This document shows, piece by piece, positions 19,849-24,205 of a stretch of DNA of 24,205 nt (the stretch's first letter is position 1; every line of letters begins with the position of its first letter). This stretch comes from CAZDRB01 sp964507925. Lineage in GTDB: Bacteria > Patescibacteriota > Microgenomatia > UBA1400 > UBA12108. Under the pieces are notes generated by a model. It searched no databases, had not been told where the DNA came from, and was given only the letters and a program-made list of their open reading frames with translations. The position numbers were made by a program, and so were the translations under genes. The stretch is taken from NCBI GenBank assembly GCA_964507925.1, contig CAZDRB010000006.1, positions 1 to 24,205 of the forward strand, in the 5' to 3' direction.

Positions 19849-19857
19849 ATTATATCA
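19849..19857 (-). promoter_or_regulatory. Extended -10 of tRNA-Asn
   Basis: Minus strand TGA-TATAAT (-10 at 19854-19849), about 15 nt before the mature tRNA 5' end. The -35 region has no consensus. Confidence 0.55.
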
Positions 19858-19931
19858 TCAGATCTGATTTTTGGACTCGACTTGAACAAACGAAACATGC
19901 TAAACTAAATTAATACAAAAAAGGAGGTTAT

Positions 19932-20204
19932 ATGATGAATTCATGGAACATGATCGGCTGGGAAAAGAGCTCAGTATTTGGCGGAGGCATAGTTCTCATG
20001 CTCCTCTGGTCACTACTCTGGAAAGGTCTTGCCCTCTGGAAATCAGCTCGTAACGATCAGAGATACTGGTTCGTCGCGATCCTCCTGACCAACACAGTCG
20101 GAATCCTCGAGCTACTCTATCTATTTGTTTTTGCCAAACAAAAACTCGTTCTTGTTAGCGAGCCAAAAGTAAGCAAAAAAACAACCACCAAGCGCAAGAA
20201 ATAG
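19932..20204 (+). CDS. DUF5652-like small membrane protein
   Basis: 90 residues with two membrane helices (about 17-36 and 44-67). The segment LLWSLLWKGLALWKSARNDQRYWFVAILLTNTVGILELLYLFVFAK is close to the pattern I know as DUF5652, frequent in CPR genomes: W-x-x-x-W-K-x-x-A-L-W-x-A-A/S-R followed by a second helix ending Y-L-x-x-F. The C-terminus is a basic tail (KVSKKTTTKRKK). Function unknown. AGGAGG lies 5 nt before the ATG; a TTGAAC upstream with a TAAATT at 18 nt is a possible promoter. The FemAB gene begins 3 bp after its stop. Confidence 0.82.
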   Translation: MMNSWNMIGWEKSSVFGGGIVLMLLWSLLWKGLALWKSARNDQRYWFVAILLTNTVGILELLYLFVFAKQKLVLVSEPKVSKKTTTKRKK

Positions 20205-20206
20205 TA

Positions 20207-21070
20207 GTGACCGATCTCCTCTCTCGTTTTGCCGCGCGCTCTGATCTGCATCAGTCTCCAATGCACTATCAGGTGATGCAACAAATCGGCTGGAAAGTCG
20301 AGGGTGAGATAGGGTCCAAAATCTTCTATCGCCCACTTGGTCCCATATCTGTCGCCAAAATCCAGAGGCCAAAAAATCTTGACCTGGACTGGATAAACAA
20401 GTTTCGCAAAAAGCACCGTACCCTCACGACATACCTCGAACCTGGCCTGGCAACCAAGCTCGCAGGCAACCTAGGCCCTGTAGTCGACCCCTTCGCCCAC
20501 TCCGCCACCTCACTAGTAGATCTTGAGGGGAGTGAAAAAGAAATCCTTGCGAGCTTCTCCCAAAAAACTCGCTACAACATCGTCCATACACTCAAAAAAG
20601 GTGAGCTCAAAGTCCAAACTAATCCCCTCTCAGCTATCAACCATAAACTATTAACTGATTTTTACTCCCTCCACGACACTTGGTCCAAAGATCGCAAAGT
20701 TTTTGGATATCCTAGATCACTTATGAATGCTGTTTTCAAATGCTTCGCGGGTTCGGGATACCTCCACTTAGCCTATCTCGGGGACAAGCTTGTCGGGGCA
20801 CTCCTAACCCTAGAGCACGAGAGGGTTTCGACCTACTATGCAGCTTTTGCGAGCCCCCTGGGATACAAATCCTTTGCCCCCACTCTCCTCACCTGGACTG
20901 CCATGCAGACTGCGAGGAAAAATGGCTCCGATATCTTTGACTTTGGCGGAATATATGATCCCCGCTATCCCAAAATGTACAAAAAGTGGCAGGGCTTTAC
21001 CAAGTTCAAGTCCGGCTTCCACCCCACCGTCATCCTCTATCCCCAGACCACTCTCAAATTTTTGTGGTAA
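20207..21070 (+). CDS. FemAB-type peptidyltransferase (GNAT fold)
   Basis: 287 residues. The FemABX family attaches amino acids from aminoacyl-tRNA to peptidoglycan precursors; some members act on other acceptors. Visible family features: the first GNAT-like half with YRPLGPISV, then SFSQKTRYNIVHTLKKG (the K-x-R-Y-N-I/V basic helix), FYSLHDTW, a C-terminal GNAT half with YLHLAYLGDKLVGALLTLEHERVSTYYAAFAS, APTLLTWTAMQTARKNGSDIFDFGGI, and the GFTKFKSGFHP end, all typical. The coiled-coil arm of true FemA is lacking, as in FemX/MurM-like or short FemAB forms. The start is GTG at 20207, 3 bp after the DUF5652 stop, with only a weak purine run; coupling to the preceding gene is likely. It may serve cell-wall cross-bridging. 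Confidence 0.88.
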   Translation: MTDLLSRFAARSDLHQSPMHYQVMQQIGWKVEGEIGSKIFYRPLGPISVAKIQRPKNLDLDWINKFRKKHRTLTTYLEPGLATKLAGNLGPVVDPFAHSATSLVDLEGSEKEILASFSQKTRYNIVHTLKKGELKVQTNPLSAINHKLLTDFYSLHDTWSKDRKVFGYPRSLMNAVFKCFAGSGYLHLAYLGDKLVGALLTLEHERVSTYYAAFASPLGYKSFAPTLLTWTAMQTARKNGSDIFDFGGIYDPRYPKMYKKWQGFTKFKSGFHPTVILYPQTTLKFLW

Positions 21071-21090
21071 CCTCTCTCCAGATCATCAAA

Positions 21091-21099
21091 TGATATAAT
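21091..21099 (+). promoter_or_regulatory. Extended -10 of the 214-aa gene (leaderless)
   Basis: TGA-TATAAT, consensus -10, followed by 7 nt and the ATG at 21107. No -35. Confidence 0.6.
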
Positions 21100-21106
21100 C
21101 ATAAAC

Positions 21107-21751
21107 ATGAGCGGTAATATTTTAGAAAAATCTAGACAAATTATTGGTAGACTAGAAGAGGTTAAGAGTGGGGATCAATTTTCTCCTGTAGTGCAGAATC
21201 AGCTAAGCTCCGCTTTATATGCGCTAAACACACTCAAGTGGGGTTTTAACAACAGAGAGACAGATAATTCTCCGGAACAGTATCTCAGGCTAGCCCTAGA
21301 AAATGCTCGCACGAGAAGAGCAGCACTTGCTCGAGGTCCGTCTCATGGGGCAGAGATGCCAATATTAGAGGAAAATCTACCCAATGCTTTTTACCTCGAA
21401 CTTCGGAGCCTCAAAGCATCAGTCAATAATCCTCAAGAGTTCAGAGAGACCTCCTTACTAATCCAAACTCTCGCTAAGCTTGACCCCAAAAGTCCTCAAG
21501 AAAAACTAAGTGCATACATCGAGAGGCATGGTGGAACTGCTCAAAGAGAGGAAGAGGCGATACCTGATCCTGACACTGGGAAAAAAATAATTAGACACAC
21601 TCTCACTCTCCCCCTATCCCAACTTGGCTCCGATCAGATCGCATTAATCGTTCAAAGCATTGGTCTTCAGATAGATAATGGTTTTTCTATTAAAGAAGAA
21701 ACCATTGATCTAAAAATTCCGTTTGAATTACTTATACCCTGGCTTGAATAG
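21107..21751 (+). CDS. Unassigned protein, 214 aa
   Basis: No family was recognised. A soluble, mostly helical first half (LEKSRQIIGRLEEVKSG, QNQLSSALYALNTLKWGFNN, PEQYLRLALENARTRRAAL), then LRSLKASVNNPQEFRETSLLIQTLAKLDPK, and a strand-rich C-terminus (KIIRHTLTLPLSQLGSDQIALIVQSIGLQIDNG...LKIPFELLIPWLE). No signal peptide or membrane helix. The start ATG is 7 nt after a TGA-TATAAT element, without a Shine-Dalgarno. Its TAG is one base from the rpoD stop, both inside the palindrome TAGACTAGTCTA (21749-21760). Confidence 0.7.
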   Translation: MSGNILEKSRQIIGRLEEVKSGDQFSPVVQNQLSSALYALNTLKWGFNNRETDNSPEQYLRLALENARTRRAALARGPSHGAEMPILEENLPNAFYLELRSLKASVNNPQEFRETSLLIQTLAKLDPKSPQEKLSAYIERHGGTAQREEEAIPDPDTGKKIIRHTLTLPLSQLGSDQIALIVQSIGLQIDNGFSIKEETIDLKIPFELLIPWLE

Positions 21752-21752
21752 A

Positions 21753-23033
21753 CTAGTCTAGATAATCCTGAAGCATTCTCCTCTTTGAGGGATGCTTAAG
21801 CTTCCTCAGCGCCTTCGCCTCAATCTGGCGGATCCGCTCTCTTGTCACCCCAAATTCTCGTCCCACCTCCTCAAGAGTCATAGGTTTTGCGCCTCGTAGG
21901 CCAAATCTCATCTCGAGTACCTTAGATTCCCGGTCAGAGAGTCCCGAGAGCACTTCCTCGATGTTTTCTCTAAGTAGTCTCTGAGTCGTCAGCTCGTACG
22001 GAGTCGCTTGTTTTGTGTCCTCGATAAAGTCACCAAGATAAGAGTCTTCGTCGTCGCCAATTGGTGTCTCAAGCGAGGTAGTTTTCTGCGAGATCTTGAG
22101 AATCTCCCGCACTTTTTCCGGCGTAATCTCCATAACCTCAGCCACTTCCTCTGGTGTCGGCTCACGTCCCAAAGTCTGCATTAGTTTTCGGGAAATTCGA
22201 ATCAGCTTGTTAATAGTCTCGACCATGTGCACAGGGATACGAATCGTGCGAGCTTGATCGGCTATCGCGCGGGTTATCGCTTGTCTGATCCACCACGTCG
22301 CATAAGTCGAGAACTTAAAACCTTTTTTCCAGTTATATTTTTCAACCGCACGAATTAGGCCCTTGTTCCCCTCTTGAATTAGGTCAAGAAACGACATGCC
22401 CCGACCAATGTATTTCTTGGCGATCGAGACCACCAGGCGCAGGTTAGACGAAGTTAGTTTTTCCTTGGCACGAAGATCCCCAGCCTCGGTTTTTTGCGCG
22501 AGCTCAATTTCTTGGTCACGAGTCAAGAGCGGGATCCGCCCAATTTCTCTGAGATACATACGAACGGGGTCACTAATAGCTCGAGAGTCAAGAGCCGACA
22601 AAATCTCAAGTTCTTTTTCTAGTTCGGTTACCTCTCGGGTCGCATTCTCCGTCCCGCTGTCCGCAACACTCTCATAAAGATCAATTTCTTTTAGAATGAG
22701 CTCCTCATAAAGATCGTCAAGCATGGCGACGTGCTCTTCTGCATCGGGGAATAGATCCATAATCTCGTCTTGAGTTACAAACCCCTGTGACATCCCCTTT
22801 AAGACTAGCTCACGCAGCTTTTTCTTGCGTCCATCAGTCATGTCGGTACTGGGAACAACCTGGTCGCCCTTGACCACAACCGGCTCCGAAGCCTTCATCC
22901 GTGAGTCCTTTGCATCTTTTTTGACCGGCTTTTTCTTTGGAGTTACTTTTTTTACTACCTTTTTTACAGGTTTTTTAACTTTCTTTTCCGGTTTCTTTGC
23001 TTTTGGGGAAACTTTTGCTTTTTTGGCAGTCAT
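21753..23033 (-). CDS. rpoD: Primary RNA polymerase sigma factor (sigma-70)
   Basis: The housekeeping sigma factor that directs RNA polymerase to promoters, 426 residues from the ATG at 23031-23033. Order: an extreme Lys-rich N-terminus (about residues 3-45, KKPEKKVKKPVKKVVKK), a short region 1.1-like part (KLRELVLKGMSQGFVTQDEIMDLFP), region 1.2 (DPVRMYLREIGRIPLLT, 155-171), region 2 (LIQEGNKGLIRAVEKYN, then FSTYATWWIRQAITRAIADQAR, the -10 reading and melting helix), region 3.0 (HMVETINKL: His269 and Glu272 correspond to the residues contacting extended -10), and region 4.2 (TLEEVGREFGVTRERIRQIEAKALRKLKHP). TTGACA/TATAAT promoters in the window fit this. The start is chosen because the family begins here and TGG-TATAAT ends 6 nt upstream. 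It follows dnaG, as in the macromolecular synthesis operon. Confidence 0.97.
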   Translation of the reverse strand: MTAKKAKVSPKAKKPEKKVKKPVKKVVKKVTPKKKPVKKDAKDSRMKASEPVVVKGDQVVPSTDMTDGRKKKLRELVLKGMSQGFVTQDEIMDLFPDAEEHVAMLDDLYEELILKEIDLYESVADSGTENATREVTELEKELEILSALDSRAISDPVRMYLREIGRIPLLTRDQEIELAQKTEAGDLRAKEKLTSSNLRLVVSIAKKYIGRGMSFLDLIQEGNKGLIRAVEKYNWKKGFKFSTYATWWIRQAITRAIADQARTIRIPVHMVETINKLIRISRKLMQTLGREPTPEEVAEVMEITPEKVREILKISQKTTSLETPIGDDEDSYLGDFIEDTKQATPYELTTQRLLRENIEEVLSGLSDRESKVLEMRFGLRGAKPMTLEEVGREFGVTRERIRQIEAKALRKLKHPSKRRMLQDYLD

Positions 23034-23039
23034 ATTCGT

Positions 23040-23048
23040 ATTATACCA
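23040..23048 (-). promoter_or_regulatory. Extended -10 of rpoD, overlapping the dnaG stop codon
   Basis: Minus strand TGG-TATAAT with the -10 at 23045-23040; 6 nt then the rpoD ATG. The TAA within TATAAT (23043-23041) is the dnaG stop codon. Confidence 0.65.
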
Positions 23049-24205
23049 GAGATAGGCTTCTGGACAAACTGGCAAATCGTGACTGGAGCTCCTCCGTCAC
23101 CTCACCCTTTTTCTCGGCTTTTGCAATTTCGGCCGAGATTTTTTTGAGCTCGGCGCGCACGTACAGCTCATGCATCTCCCGCACTACTCGCTCCCACTCT
23201 CGCTCAACACTAATTGCACTCAGATCTCGCAAATAAGCCTGGTCTATAAGGGGCAAGAGCTCGGCGGGAAGATCCTTAGCTAGCTCCTGAATCGCAAATT
23301 TCTTCTTCTGATCCCACGCTTTGAGTACTCCAATTATCTTTTGTATTCCTCTGGTTGAGATCCACTCAAGCTCAATTTTGGCAAGCTCCTCCTGCTTGTC
23401 CTCATAATTCTGGAGAGCCAGAGAAAGAAAGTATTCCTCCACTTCCTCTCGTCTATTCGTGGCTCCTTTTTCGATTAAAGAAACCGTCTCCTTGAGCATA
23501 TTTATTTCTTTTTTCTTTTTGGCGCGCAAAATCTCAGAATAAATACTTTCCTCTGGCACCCCCAAGCGCTTGGCAAGTTCACGTACGTAGTGAGCCTGTA
23601 CTACCGAGTTTGTGATCTGGGCGAGTGCCGGAATCACCTCCCGTGCGATCTCTTTGGCTCCACTCCCAGTCTTTGGGTCATGATTTGCAAACGAACTATC
23701 TAGCAAAAAGTCCCAGTAGGTCACAGCACTTTTGACCATTTCTCGCCAGTCCTTAGGGTCACTTGTTGCCACATCTCCCGGATCCTTGCCCCCGGTTATC
23801 TGCACAACTTTTATGCTCAAATCCATATTTTCAGCCACAATCACCGCTCTTTTTATCGCCTCAGATCCAGCTTGATCTGCGTCAAGAGACATACTTATCT
23901 GACTGCAATACCGCGATATTAACTGTGCCTGCTCGCTAGTAAAGGCGCTCCCCTTAATCGCCGCAACTTGCCTGACTCCTGCTTGCCACGACGGGAGCAC
24001 GTCTAGCTCGCCCTCAACAAGTACTATCTCGCCAGCCTTACGGATGTACTCTCTGTTTTCCCACAAGCCGTAGAGCATCTTGCTTTTGCTATAGAGTACA
24101 GTCTCTGGTGAGTTAATATATTTTGCCTCTGACTTTTCCGCAGACAACGTTCTACCAGAGAATCCGACCACTACTCCCTTGTGATCAAGGAGCGGGAACA
24201 TGACG
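23041..24205 (-). CDS. dnaG: DNA primase, 5' end cut off by window edge
   Basis: The enzyme that makes RNA primers for DNA replication. The reading frame stays open to the right edge (24205), so the N-terminal zinc-binding domain and first part of the core are outside the window. Seen, counted from the Met at 24201: FPLLDHKGVVVGFSGRTL (end of the N-terminal core), KYINSPETVLYSKSKMLYGL, the TOPRIM start VEGELDVL with Glu63, SLDADQAGSEA with Asp107 and Asp109 as metal-binding acids, and GGKDPGDVA. The C-terminal 200 residues form the helicase-binding-like helical domain with an acidic-basic coiled segment. It ends on the TAA that forms part of the rpoD promoter. The Met at 24201 is internal, not the start. 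Confidence 0.95.
   Translation of the reverse strand, partial: VMFPLLDHKGVVVGFSGRTLSAEKSEAKYINSPETVLYSKSKMLYGLWENREYIRKAGEIVLVEGELDVLPSWQAGVRQVAAIKGSAFTSEQAQLISRYCSQISMSLDADQAGSEAIKRAVIVAENMDLSIKVVQITGGKDPGDVATSDPKDWREMVKSAVTYWDFLLDSSFANHDPKTGSGAKEIAREVIPALAQITNSVVQAHYVRELAKRLGVPEESIYSEILRAKKKKEINMLKETVSLIEKGATNRREEVEEYFLSLALQNYEDKQEELAKIELEWISTRGIQKIIGVLKAWDQKKKFAIQELAKDLPAELLPLIDQAYLRDLSAISVEREWERVVREMHELYVRAELKKISAEIAKAEKKGEVTEELQSRFASLSRSLSLV

Noticed and set aside
20740..21098. Overlapping ORFs within and beside the FemAB gene
   Set aside because: Shadows of a well-supported family gene in other frames.
1..24205. CRISPR arrays, transposases, phage genes, rRNA
   Set aside because: No regularly spaced repeats, transposase or phage motifs, or rRNA-like sequence were seen on either strand.

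Overview
The window looks like a chromosomal segment of a small-genome bacterium of the candidate phyla radiation (Patescibacteria, probably Microgenomates). This is an inference from gene content and style: very tight packing, many short unassigned proteins, a small membrane protein of the DUF5652 type, tRNA genes without encoded CCA, promoters directly on start codons, and TGA used as a normal stop codon (against the recoded CPR lineages). No phage, plasmid, transposase, CRISPR or rRNA gene was seen. 

Layout. (1) 1-4901: minus-strand genes. A partial unassigned gene (1-843) lies left of a run in which a TIGR04076-like protein, an aldo/keto reductase, trpS, two unassigned proteins and a Trbp111-type tRNA-binding protein follow one another with overlaps or short gaps. 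(2) 4902-5190: the leader of that run. It has a strong promoter, a textbook T-box antiterminator and a competing terminator, so the operon is probably controlled by an uncharged tRNA. (3) 5218-7492: an indoleamine 2,3-dioxygenase/PrnB-superfamily protein with its own promoter, and an M20 metallopeptidase. (4) 7530-8172: an atypical initiator tRNA, a GIY-YIG nuclease whose start codon looks lost, and an elongator tRNA-Met. (5) 8210-15650: a membrane-anchored Ser/Pro/Thr-rich protein, a DUF5698-like membrane protein, a DEAD-box helicase, an orphan sufB with a palindrome at its start, an alpha/beta hydrolase, a CBU_0592-like membrane protein, unassigned genes and an M23-like protein. (6) 15655-19833: MgtE with a DUF1801 protein, a GNAT acetyltransferase with an unassigned partner, DUF1428 with a membrane protein, an unassigned gene and tRNA-Asn. 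(7) 19932-24205: DUF5652, a FemAB-type transferase, an unassigned gene, rpoD, and dnaG running off the right edge.

Themes. Many transcripts appear leaderless: an extended -10 (TGn-TAnnnT) ends 6-8 nt before the start codon, as at rpoD, where the -10 contains the dnaG stop codon. By contrast, genes inside operons and genes with real leaders carry Shine-Dalgarno sequences. Region 3.0 of the encoded sigma factor keeps the His and Glu known to read extended -10 promoters. The most interesting region is 2.4-6.4 kb, where a T-box, trpS and an IDO-like gene lie together. That suggests a tryptophan- or tRNA-responsive module, but the T-box specifier could not be fixed by eye.
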